From positions 1 to 36,867 of the forward strand of contig JANXUL010000028.1 in NCBI GenBank assembly GCA_025356235.1: 36,867 bases of DNA. The letters are read 5' to 3'. A model generated the notes under the pieces. The model was not told where the DNA came from. It ran no database searches and saw only the letters and a list, made by a program, of their open reading frames with translations. This document shows positions 17,277 to 25,548 of the stretch, piece after piece. This DNA comes from Bacteroidota bacterium. Its GTDB lineage: Bacteria; Bacteroidota; Bacteroidia; Chitinophagales; Chitinophagaceae. The number at the start of each line of letters is the position of its first letter. Position 1 is the stretch's first letter. The translations under genes and the position numbers were made by a program.

Positions 17277-17355
17277 ATTACGAATTAAAAATTACAAATT
17301 ATGGGCGATGCGTTCATAATTCATAATTCGTAATTTTAATTTTTAATTCGTAATT
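17277..17355. repeat. AT-rich imperfect inverted repeat built from AATTCGTAATT-type units
   Basis: ATTACGAATTAAAAATTACAAATTATG (17277-17303) against CATAATTCATAATTCGTAATTTTAATTTTTAATTCGTAATTC (17315-17355). Confidence 0.8.
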
Positions 17356-17361
17356 CAAAAT

Positions 17362-17754
17362 ATGAAAGACATTAAAACAAGAAATGATATCCAAACCTTA
17401 CTGGAATCATTTTATCATAAAGCATTAACAGATGAATTGATCAGTTTCTTTTTTACAGAAGTAGCCCCTTTACATATGGAAACCCATATGCCATTGATTG
17501 TTGATTTTTGGGAGACTGTAGTTTTTGGAGTAGCAAAATATAAAGGGAATGTGTTACAGGTTCACCAGCACATTCACCAGTTATCGGCTTTTAAAACAGA
17601 ACATTTTGCGCGATGGGTAGTATTGTTTCAACAAACGGTTAATGAATTGTATGCAGGCAGTAATGCAGAAATGGTAAAGCAAAGGGCTGAATCCATTGCA
17701 ACGGTTATGCGGATAAAACTGCTCCATTCAGGTATTGAACTAAAAAATAATTAA
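17362..17754 (+). CDS. Group III truncated hemoglobin
   Basis: 130 aa; LLESFYHKALTDELISFFFTEVAPLHMETHMPLIVDFWETVVFG..HIHQLSAFKTEHFARWVVLF. Confidence 0.9.
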   Translation: MKDIKTRNDIQTLLESFYHKALTDELISFFFTEVAPLHMETHMPLIVDFWETVVFGVAKYKGNVLQVHQHIHQLSAFKTEHFARWVVLFQQTVNELYAGSNAEMVKQRAESIATVMRIKLLHSGIELKNN

Positions 17755-17756
17755 TT

Positions 17757-18083
17757 ATGACCATAGAATCCGCACAGCAACAGGTGGACAACTGGATAAA
17801 AACTGTAGGGGTAAGGTATTTTAATGAGCTGACCAATCTTGGTATATTGATGGAAGAAGTTGGCGAATTGAGCCGGCTAATGGTTAGAATGTACGGGGAA
17901 CAATCTTTTAAAGAATCGGATAAAGGGAAGGAAATAGCCGATGAAATGGCCGATGTACTTTGGGTACTCATTTGTTTGGCTAATCAAACAGGTGTAGATT
18001 TAACAAGTGCTATGGAAAAAAACTTTGAGAAAAAGAACCTTAGGGATACAGACCGCCACAAACAGAATGATAAATTACAATAA
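17757..18083 (+). CDS. MazG-like nucleotide pyrophosphohydrolase
   Basis: 108 aa; LMEEVGELSRLM and DEMADVLWVLICLANQTGVDL (EExxE / ExxD motifs). Confidence 0.9.
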   Translation: MTIESAQQQVDNWIKTVGVRYFNELTNLGILMEEVGELSRLMVRMYGEQSFKESDKGKEIADEMADVLWVLICLANQTGVDLTSAMEKNFEKKNLRDTDRHKQNDKLQ

Positions 18084-18111
18084 CTGGTATGATTTTTTAA
18101 ACCGTTAGCTA

Positions 18112-19122
18112 ATGAAATGGCATATTGTAAACATGTGGTCAATATTAAAAGAATCCTTCTTTGATTTTGTTGATAATAAGGCAATGCGCATGAGTGCTGC
18201 TTTAGCCTACTACACTATTTTCTCTATTGCGCCCATGCTTATTGTCATTATCAGCCTGTGCGATATTTTTTATGGTAGGGCGGCTATTGAAGGAACTATT
18301 TTTCAGCATATACAGGGTTTAATAGGTGCAGATGCAGCTTTACAGATTGAACAGATCATCCGTAATGCCACCATTTCAAAAGATATAACATGGGCATCAA
18401 TTATTGGTATATGCGCATTGGTTTTTGCAGCAACAGGGGTTTTTGCCGAGATCCAGGATTCGATCAATTATATATGGCGTTTAAAAGCTAAACCCAAAAA
18501 AGGCTGGCTTAAATTGATATTGAACAGGCTGCTTAGTTTTTCGATGGTGGTTAGTCTTGGGTTCATCCTGCTGGTATCGCTTGTTGTAAATTCTGTTTTG
18601 GATATGGTAGGTCAACAGTTATTAAAACTTTTCCCCGGAATAGCGGTGTATGTTGCTTACGGCATTAATCTTTTTATCACATTCATGACCATCAGTTTTT
18701 TATTTGCAATTATTTTTAAAGTACTGCCTGATGCACGCATACAGTGGCGCGATGTAATTATTGGCTCTGTAACCACAGCCATTTTATTTATGTTGGGTAA
18801 ATTTGCTATTGGATATTACCTGGGCAAAACACATATCAGCAGTACATATGGAGCCGCCGGATCGGTGGTGATCATCCTGCTTTGGGTATATTATTCATCT
18901 ACCATACTTTATTTTGGTGCCTGTTTTACAAGGTCCTATGCAAAACGTACGGGAAGAAATATTTTCCCCAATGATTATGCTGTGTGGATTCAGGAAATAG
19001 AACTGGAAAATAAAGCATCCCTGCAGGTGCAGGAGCAACCTGTGTTAACCAATACCACAGTGAGCGTAGCAGCACCCGTAACACCCGTAGCACCTTTAGT
19101 GGAAGAGACTAAAAAACAATAG
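18112..19122 (+). CDS. YihY/BrkB family inner-membrane protein
   Basis: 336 aa; MRMSAALAYYTIFSIAPMLIVII, YGAAGSVVIILLWVYYSSTILYFGACFTR. Confidence 0.93.
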   Translation: MKWHIVNMWSILKESFFDFVDNKAMRMSAALAYYTIFSIAPMLIVIISLCDIFYGRAAIEGTIFQHIQGLIGADAALQIEQIIRNATISKDITWASIIGICALVFAATGVFAEIQDSINYIWRLKAKPKKGWLKLILNRLLSFSMVVSLGFILLVSLVVNSVLDMVGQQLLKLFPGIAVYVAYGINLFITFMTISFLFAIIFKVLPDARIQWRDVIIGSVTTAILFMLGKFAIGYYLGKTHISSTYGAAGSVVIILLWVYYSSTILYFGACFTRSYAKRTGRNIFPNDYAVWIQEIELENKASLQVQEQPVLTNTTVSVAAPVTPVAPLVEETKKQ

Positions 19123-19143
19123 ACCCGTTTTCTATCCTATCGT

Positions 19144-19187
19144 AAATAATAATGCCGCACTTTTTATAGAATGCGGCATTATTATTT
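19144..19187. terminator. Bidirectional terminator between convergent genes
   Basis: Perfect 16-bp stem AAATAATAATGCCGCA / TGCGGCATTATTATTT, 12-nt loop. Confidence 0.85.
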
Positions 19188-19201
19188 TAAACTTTATGAG
19201 G

Positions 19202-20605
19202 TTATTTAAAAATACTTTTCTGCTTCGCCATTTTCTCGATCTCCGCAACGGTTCTTGGTGAGCCAGCAGAAAGATTTTGATAGCCTGTATCGGTAATTAA
19301 AATATCATCTTCAATCCGCACACCTATGTTCCACCATTTTTTATCACACTTACTTCCGGGTGGGATGTAAATGCCTGGCTCAACAGTAAATACGGCACCT
19401 GTTTGTAAAATGCCGGGATTGGGGTCATGCACATCTAATCCTAATCCATGCGAAGTGCCGTGGGGGAAATAGGTTCTTAGTTCTGCATCTGTTGCTATAA
19501 TACCCAGTTTAGTCAGTCCTCGGGTAATTACCCTTACTGCTGCCTTGTGCGGCTCATTAGAGGCGTTGCCTGATTTGCAAAGCAAAAAAGCCGAATCCTG
19601 CGCTTCCAATACCAGTTCATAAATAATCTTTTGTGCCGGGGAGAATTTACCGTTCACCGGAATCGTTCTGGTAACATCAGCACTGTAACCATGGTATTCA
19701 GCAGCACAATCACTTAATAAAAGATCACCATCTTTCATTAAACGCTGGTTGGTTTCATAATGCAATACACAAGTGTTTTCTGCCGAACCGTTAATGCTTG
19801 GATAACCGGGATATTCCGATCCGTTTTTTTTAAAATAATATTCCATGATGGCCTGTGCCTGGTATTCAGTCATGCCGGTTTTGATCCCTTTCATTACAGC
19901 ATTATGTCCTTCAGTACTAATTGAAGCAGCTTTGGCAATCAGCGTTATTTCCTCCGGCTGTTTGATGGCTCGTAATGTGCGCAGGATATTTCCAATGGTA
20001 CGCGAAGCATTGGGTTTCTTATTGCCTGTAATGGCACTGTCGATCAGCTGGGCCATTTTTGATAATGGGTCACTGCCCCCACGACCATAATATTTTGAGA
20101 TAATATTCTCACTGTATAAAGTAGTCAAAACCGAATCTACTTTACTTAGGTCAATAGCCGTGTACGTAAACTGGTCATGGGTAAATACATTATCGAGTTT
20201 ATAAAGTTCCTGTACGCCTTCAACACCTAATATTTTACCTGTCCACATTTCACGACTCGGGTTACGCGGTTGAACAAACAGGAATTCAGTACCTGTTTTA
20301 CCCAATACAGTTACCGGCTCTTTAAAAATGAGTAACATCGAATTGGGCTCTTCCAGGCCGGTGAGGTAGTAGAAATTCTTATTCTGCGCAAACTGAAAAT
20401 CCACGTCATTATTACGGTTCCGCACCTGCGACGCGAAAAAAATACCGACAGTGTTCTTAGGCATCATTTCCCTAACAGCCGCCCTTCTGCCGGCATGAAA
20501 AGCAGGGGAGAGGTAGTCGTTCGGATACTCGCTGGCCTGTTGTGCCTCTATCAACATCGGAATAAATAGCAGAAATGACACTAAAGGAGTTAATTTTCTA
20601 AGCAT
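19202..20605 (-). CDS. Aminopeptidase P family protein (M24), secreted
   Basis: 467 aa; signal peptide; LLLSDCAAEYHGYSADVTRTIPVNGKFSP, FPHGTSHGLGLDVHDP, FTVEPGIYIP, IGVRIEDDILIT metal-binding motifs. Confidence 0.94.
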   Translation of the reverse strand: MLRKLTPLVSFLLFIPMLIEAQQASEYPNDYLSPAFHAGRRAAVREMMPKNTVGIFFASQVRNRNNDVDFQFAQNKNFYYLTGLEEPNSMLLIFKEPVTVLGKTGTEFLFVQPRNPSREMWTGKILGVEGVQELYKLDNVFTHDQFTYTAIDLSKVDSVLTTLYSENIISKYYGRGGSDPLSKMAQLIDSAITGNKKPNASRTIGNILRTLRAIKQPEEITLIAKAASISTEGHNAVMKGIKTGMTEYQAQAIMEYYFKKNGSEYPGYPSINGSAENTCVLHYETNQRLMKDGDLLLSDCAAEYHGYSADVTRTIPVNGKFSPAQKIIYELVLEAQDSAFLLCKSGNASNEPHKAAVRVITRGLTKLGIIATDAELRTYFPHGTSHGLGLDVHDPNPGILQTGAVFTVEPGIYIPPGSKCDKKWWNIGVRIEDDILITDTGYQNLSAGSPRTVAEIEKMAKQKSIFK

Positions 20606-20610
20606 ATTGG

Positions 20611-20637
20611 TTTAGTTTAGGTACATGCTAAACTAAA
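20611..20637. repeat. Perfect 10-bp inverted repeat immediately upstream of the aminopeptidase start
   Basis: TTTAGTTTAG (20611-20620), 7-nt spacer, CTAAACTAAA (20628-20637). Confidence 0.9.
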
Positions 20638-20741
20638 ATTTTTATTGGTATGACGTTAATTTTTAGGATGAATGAAACAAAATATCCGACGAATACAGTA
20701 AAAGACAGGTTCAGGGGTTTCGCAGAGCAAGTGTAAAAGCA

Positions 20742-20749
20742 TATTTTTG
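20742..20749 (+). promoter_or_regulatory. Candidate -7 box of glycyl-tRNA synthetase gene
   Basis: TATTTTTG matches TAnnTTTG, 8 nt before ATG. Confidence 0.45.
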
Positions 20750-20757
20750 AGGCCGTT

Positions 20758-22233
20758 ATGAGCATACAACAGGATAATCGGTTCCAAGCAATTATTTCGC
20801 ATGCCAAAGAATATGGCTTTGTGTTCCCCAGTAGTGAGATTTATGATGGCCTGAGTGCCGTATACGATTATGGCCCTTATGGCAGTGAATTAAAGAAAAA
20901 TATCCGTGATTATTGGTGGAAAAGCATGACGCAGATGCATGAAAATATTGTAGGTATTGATGCTGCCATCTTCATGCATCCCACTACCTGGAAAGCAAGT
21001 GGCCACGTAGATAATTTCAGCGATCCGATGATTGATAACCGCGACAGTAACAAGCGGTATCGCGTAGATCATTTGCTCGAAGCAAAAGCCGATCTGCTAA
21101 GAGAGAAGGGTGATGAAGGAAGTAAAGAAGCAGACGCATTACTTGCTTCTATGGATACTTTACTGGCTGCTGAAGATTTTGCCGGGTTAAAACAATTGCT
21201 TACCGACCAGAAAATAGTTTGTAGTGTAAGTGGTACAGCCAACTGGACAGATATCCGGCAATTTAACCTGATGTTTTCCACCCAATTGGGTTCTGTAGCT
21301 GAGGATGCTGATACTATTTACTTACGCCCCGAAACAGCACAGGGTATTTTTGTAAATTTTCTCAATGTGCAGAAAACAGCGCGGATGAAAATCCCTTTTG
21401 GTATTGCACAAACCGGCAAGGCCTTTCGTAACGAGATCGTGGCACGCCAATTTATTTTCCGCATGCGTGAATTTGAGCAGATGGAAATGCAGTTTTTCTT
21501 TCGCCCCGGCACAGAAGGTGAGTGGTATAAATACTGGAAGGAATCCCGTTTGCAATGGCATTTAAGTATGGGTATTCCTGCCGAAAAATACCGCTACCAT
21601 GATCATGTGAAACTGGCGCACTACGCAAAAGAAGCCTGTGATATCGAATATGAATTTCCTTTCGGCTTTAAAGAAGTGGAAGGCATCCATTCAAGAAGTG
21701 ATTTTGATTTAACGCAGCATCAACTGTTTAGTAAAAAGAAGATGCAATATTTCGATAATGATATTGATGAAGCCAGCGGAAAACCTTTTGGTAATTATAT
21801 ACCCTATGTTGTAGAAACGTCTATTGGCTTAGACAGGATGTTTTTACTTATCATGGCCAATGCCTATGAAGAAGAAGTGATTCCGAAAGGAGACGGCACT
21901 TCTGATAGCCGTGTTGTATTGCATATCCCTACGAAGGTCGCACCGGTAAAACTGGCCATTCTCCCATTAACCAAGAAAGATGGTTTGCCCGAACTGGCCC
22001 GCGACCTTATGAATGAGTGCAAACCTTATTTCAAATGTTTTTACGAAGAAAAAGATGCCATCGGTAAACGATACAGGAGGCAGGATGCCATTGGTACGCC
22101 ATTCTGTGTTACGATAGACCACCAGACCAAAGAAGACCAGACCGTAACCATCCGATACAGGGATTCGATGGTGCAGGAAAGGGTATTGATCAGCAAGATC
22201 AAGGATTTGGTGTTGGAGCAAATTATGGAATAA
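20758..22233 (+). CDS. glyS: Glycine--tRNA ligase
   Basis: 491 aa; GFVFPSSEIYDGLSAVYDYGPYGSELKKNI, RPETAQGIFVNF, FGIAQTGKAFRNEI, FRMREFEQMEMQFF, class II motifs; C-terminal anticodon-binding domain. Confidence 0.97.
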   Translation: MSIQQDNRFQAIISHAKEYGFVFPSSEIYDGLSAVYDYGPYGSELKKNIRDYWWKSMTQMHENIVGIDAAIFMHPTTWKASGHVDNFSDPMIDNRDSNKRYRVDHLLEAKADLLREKGDEGSKEADALLASMDTLLAAEDFAGLKQLLTDQKIVCSVSGTANWTDIRQFNLMFSTQLGSVAEDADTIYLRPETAQGIFVNFLNVQKTARMKIPFGIAQTGKAFRNEIVARQFIFRMREFEQMEMQFFFRPGTEGEWYKYWKESRLQWHLSMGIPAEKYRYHDHVKLAHYAKEACDIEYEFPFGFKEVEGIHSRSDFDLTQHQLFSKKKMQYFDNDIDEASGKPFGNYIPYVVETSIGLDRMFLLIMANAYEEEVIPKGDGTSDSRVVLHIPTKVAPVKLAILPLTKKDGLPELARDLMNECKPYFKCFYEEKDAIGKRYRRQDAIGTPFCVTIDHQTKEDQTVTIRYRDSMVQERVLISKIKDLVLEQIME

Positions 22234-22242
22234 GTAAATAAA

Positions 22243-22310
22243 AAGTCAAAATTAAAAAGTCAAAAGTTAAAACGAAGCTGTTTTGACTTTTGACTTTTTA
22301 ATTTTGACTT
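22243..22310. repeat. Near-perfect 31-bp inverted repeat made of AAAGTCAAAA-type units
   Basis: AAGTCAAAATTAAAAAGTCAAAAGTTAAAAC (22243-22273), loop GAAGCT, GTTTTGACTTTTGACTTTTTAATTTTGACTT (22280-22310); single T/G mismatch. Confidence 0.95.
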
Positions 22311-22319
22311 AAAAAAACG

Positions 22320-23834
22320 TTATTTCATAATCTTACTAAACGATACCCCATCGAGGATCATTTCACTGATCTTCCCTTCTATATTCTGCCTGAATGATAC
22401 ATAGCTTTTGCCATTCCATTTTCTATCGAAGATGATCCGGAACGTATCATAATTCCAGTGCTCCAGTTTACCGGCATAATTTTTATTGATGGCTGCTGAT
22501 AATGAACCGTTCACCAAACTGATTTCAATCATACCATACAAAGGGTCTTCAAATTTTCCGGTATAGGCTTCAGGTGAAAATAAAGGATGCGTATTCAATA
22601 CCCTTTTTGCTTCGTTTTCTTTTGTTCTTTTCTCGGCATCTTTTTTAAGGTTGGTATAGAGCGTTAAGAATTCCGCGCTCCAATCGCGGTCGCCGCCCAG
22701 TGCAAACTGGTCAAGGGCTTTGAACATCAAGGCATGCCTAATTTCTGTATGATCAAGGTTGGCAAAAATATAAACACCTGTTTTTTCTTCTGGCATCTGT
22801 CCATGTATGGCAACTGCCCCGGATAAACTGCCGGTATGAAAATTCAGTTTCCTTCCTTTATAATCCTGTTGAAACCAGCCTAACGCATAGGTAGTAAAAT
22901 TGGGTTTGGTTATTCTTTGCGTGGGATAAAATTCTCCTTCTGAAACTAATGTTTGCGGTTTTAATAACTCTTTCCAGGTATTGGGTTTTACCAACCTGCC
23001 ACCGGCATATTTACTGCTGTCGAGCATGCATTTTAACCATAAAGAAATATCGTCAATAGAAGAAAGTACCGAACCTGCCGGACCAATCGCATCTACAATG
23101 GTATCGTGTTCAATAACGGCAATAGTACTATCTATCCTGAAATGCGGCATGGTAATATTTGCATCTTTCACCTGCCTGAATTCAGATTTGGTGCGTAACA
23201 TGCCAAGTGGTTGAAAGATCCTTTTGTTAATGAAATCCGACCAGGGCATGCCACTTATTTTCTCAATTACTTTCCCGGCAACCAAATAAAAAATATTCTG
23301 GTAAATAAAATCCGAACGGAATGAATATGCGGGCTTGGCCAGTCGCATATGCTGTAAGATCTCATCGGATGAGTAGGCATTATCGGCCCACAAAAAATCA
23401 GTATTGCCTACACCGGAATTATGTAAGAAAAGATCACGTACCCTGGGTTCCCTCGTTACATACGGATCGTATAACTGAAAATCGGGCAGGTATTTGCTAA
23501 CAGGGTCATCCCAGTTTAATTTCCCCTCATCAACCAACATCCCCATGCAGGTTGCCGTCATGGCTTTGGTGGTGGAGGCACAAACAAATAAGGTCTGGTT
23601 ATCTACCATTTTGGCAGTGCCGAGTTCGCGGGTTCCGTAGGTTTTTTTAAAAACTATCTTATTATCTTTTACTACAACAATGGCTAAACCGGGTACATCC
23701 CATTCTTTAATAGCTTTTTGCACGTAAGCATCAAATACGGCTATGGTATCTGGCAGGAATGTCTTTTTCTGTGCAGCGGCTTGTAGTGTAAGCAATAATT
23801 GAATACACGCGAGCAGGCTCATCAATTTTCTCAT
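22320..23834 (-). CDS. Serine hydrolase (beta-lactamase-related) with C-terminal DUF3471-like domain
   Basis: 504 aa; signal peptide, STTK, YQN, HTG (FHTGSLSGA) motifs. Confidence 0.9.
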   Translation of the reverse strand: MRKLMSLLACIQLLLTLQAAAQKKTFLPDTIAVFDAYVQKAIKEWDVPGLAIVVVKDNKIVFKKTYGTRELGTAKMVDNQTLFVCASTTKAMTATCMGMLVDEGKLNWDDPVSKYLPDFQLYDPYVTREPRVRDLFLHNSGVGNTDFLWADNAYSSDEILQHMRLAKPAYSFRSDFIYQNIFYLVAGKVIEKISGMPWSDFINKRIFQPLGMLRTKSEFRQVKDANITMPHFRIDSTIAVIEHDTIVDAIGPAGSVLSSIDDISLWLKCMLDSSKYAGGRLVKPNTWKELLKPQTLVSEGEFYPTQRITKPNFTTYALGWFQQDYKGRKLNFHTGSLSGAVAIHGQMPEEKTGVYIFANLDHTEIRHALMFKALDQFALGGDRDWSAEFLTLYTNLKKDAEKRTKENEAKRVLNTHPLFSPEAYTGKFEDPLYGMIEISLVNGSLSAAINKNYAGKLEHWNYDTFRIIFDRKWNGKSYVSFRQNIEGKISEMILDGVSFSKIMK

Positions 23835-23913
23835 GCAGTTTATTTTTCAGAAAGTCTTAAAAATCAGGTACCGGTTATAGCAATGTAAGAATTCTCTAAC
23901 AAATTCGTACGCC

Positions 23914-24005
23914 CTCTTTTTCTCCGTTCTTCTCTTATTGGAACCCCGCCCTCAACTATTATGAATTCCGCATTTTTTTTCAATGAGAAGAACGGAGAAA
24001 AAGAG
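23914..24005. repeat. Inverted repeat with 21-bp perfect core, 50-nt spacer
   Basis: CTCTTTTTCTCCGTTCTTCTC (23914-23934) and its complement GAGAAGAACGGAGAAAAAGAG (23985-24005). Confidence 0.92.
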
Positions 24006-24031
24006 AATTACGGTGATTTTTGGAAAATTGC

Positions 24032-24760
24032 CTATCCGTATAACTCCAGGTGAATAGTTTTCTTATCATATCCCATTGCCACTATGCGTTGTTTGGCTTC
24101 ATCAATCATATTCTTCCAGCCGCATAAAAAGAATTTGGCAGGTTTTTTACCTTGATCGGTCAGTGATTCATATACCGGGTGCACATACCCTTTTTGGGCG
24201 CCATCAGGTACTTCTGCTTCGCGCGAGTAGCAGGGATGAAAGAAAAAACCGGGCTCTTGTTTTTCCAGTTCTTTTAATTCATCAACGTATAAACCGTCTT
24301 CTAATTTCCGGCAACCGAAAATAAGGTGTATCGACTGGTGTGGTAATTTATGGTGATGCAGAAAATGCGACATGGCCCGAAAAGGTGCGATACCGGTTCC
24401 TGTACAAATAAAATAAAGGTCTTCTGTAATGATTTCGGGTAAAACAAATTTTCCCTGCGGCCCACGGAGTAATAATTCGCTGCCAACAATTATTTCATTA
24501 AACAGGTAGGTTGTACCAAGGCCACCTTCGAGGTAAACAATCACCAGTTCAAAAATATTGGTTCCATCAGGCGCTGAAGCGATGGAATAACTTCTCCATC
24601 TTTTATTTTTCTGTTCGTGAATGGGAAGATCGAGAGTAACGAATTGCCCGGCTTTAAAATCAAATATCTCGACTTCGGGAACCTCTATCCAGAAACGACG
24701 GGTTAAAGAAGTAGCATTTTCAATTTTAATAACTTTTCCGGTGCGCCATGGTTCCAGCAT
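24032..24760 (-). CDS. Ferredoxin--NADP reductase-like flavoprotein
   Basis: 242 aa; RSYSIAS FAD motif, GPQGKFVLP, CTGTGIAPFRAM, LCGWKNMIDEAK. Confidence 0.9.
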   Translation of the reverse strand: MLEPWRTGKVIKIENATSLTRRFWIEVPEVEIFDFKAGQFVTLDLPIHEQKNKRWRSYSIASAPDGTNIFELVIVYLEGGLGTTYLFNEIIVGSELLLRGPQGKFVLPEIITEDLYFICTGTGIAPFRAMSHFLHHHKLPHQSIHLIFGCRKLEDGLYVDELKELEKQEPGFFFHPCYSREAEVPDGAQKGYVHPVYESLTDQGKKPAKFFLCGWKNMIDEAKQRIVAMGYDKKTIHLELYG

Positions 24761-25020
24761 ATAATTTATTTTGGCAATAAAGATAATTTAGTTCTATAAT
24801 AAGCGAATAATCAATTGAATAAAAGTAATACGTTATGCTATAAAATAATAAATAAAAGAAATAAATATTTAATCATTCCGGGAATAACTATCCATCTCAA
24901 TATATTTTTTGGGTATAATGCCTGTAAAAGTGGTCGTTGAGCAATTAAGAAAAAATCTGCAAACCGCAGAAGAACACATGATAATAATTATTGGCAGCAT
25001 CAGAGAGTAAAATTAATTTT

Positions 25021-25536
25021 TTATTGGCCTCTTTCAGATTCGAGCGGAGCGATATTCTTAACAGACCTTGTATAAAACCGACCATTTTTATCATGCAACC
25101 GTACAACCAATTCATTTGCAGACACGGCTGCCGCAATACTATTTTTAGGCTTGCTATTGTCTTTTCCTTTACCGGTAATACTGATCTGCCACACCACGTC
25201 ATCGGTATATTGCACCAGCGTATCGTTGCGGCGGCCATTACTAATTACAACAGGTTTACAGGCAACTTTATTAATATCCGCGTGATACAAATGTTGCTTT
25301 ATCCAAATACTTTCTATTACAATACCAGGTACTTTGCAGGCAATCAGGTAAATAAAATATTCCGGCTCTGAAGTATTGCGGGCGGCGGTTTCTTTACCGC
25401 CTATTTCAATGATGGGTGTGGGTGCCACACCACTGATATAATACCGTTGAAACGCTTGTATTTTTACTGTGGGTTTTTGTGCAGCCAATACTAACACAGT
25501 AGAAAAAAGCATCATTAACAGCACTGTTTTTTTCAT
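25021..25536 (-). CDS. Hypothetical secreted protein
   Basis: 171 aa; signal peptide MKKTVLLMMLFSTVLVLAAQ; 12 bp after preceding T9SS gene on same strand. Confidence 0.65.
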   Translation of the reverse strand: MKKTVLLMMLFSTVLVLAAQKPTVKIQAFQRYYISGVAPTPIIEIGGKETAARNTSEPEYFIYLIACKVPGIVIESIWIKQHLYHADINKVACKPVVISNGRRNDTLVQYTDDVVWQISITGKGKDNSKPKNSIAAAVSANELVVRLHDKNGRFYTRSVKNIAPLESERGQ

Positions 25537-25548
25537 AATGAGTATTGA

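Noticed and set aside
17757-18083. MazG-like gene as part of a toxin-antitoxin or defense module
   Set aside because: Short housekeeping-type MazG-like pyrophosphohydrolase with no toxin or nuclease partner nearby; the neighbours are hemoglobin and BrkB genes.
22243-22310. Possible CRISPR-like repetition (AAGTCAAAA units)
   Set aside because: No unique spacers between repeats; the structure is a single hairpin, not an array. No cas genes in the window.
24945-25371. ORFs on both strands (24945-25238 minus, 24991-25371 plus) around the 171-aa gene
   Set aside because: They overlap the 25021-25536 CDS that has a clear signal peptide and operon-like spacing; no family resemblance.
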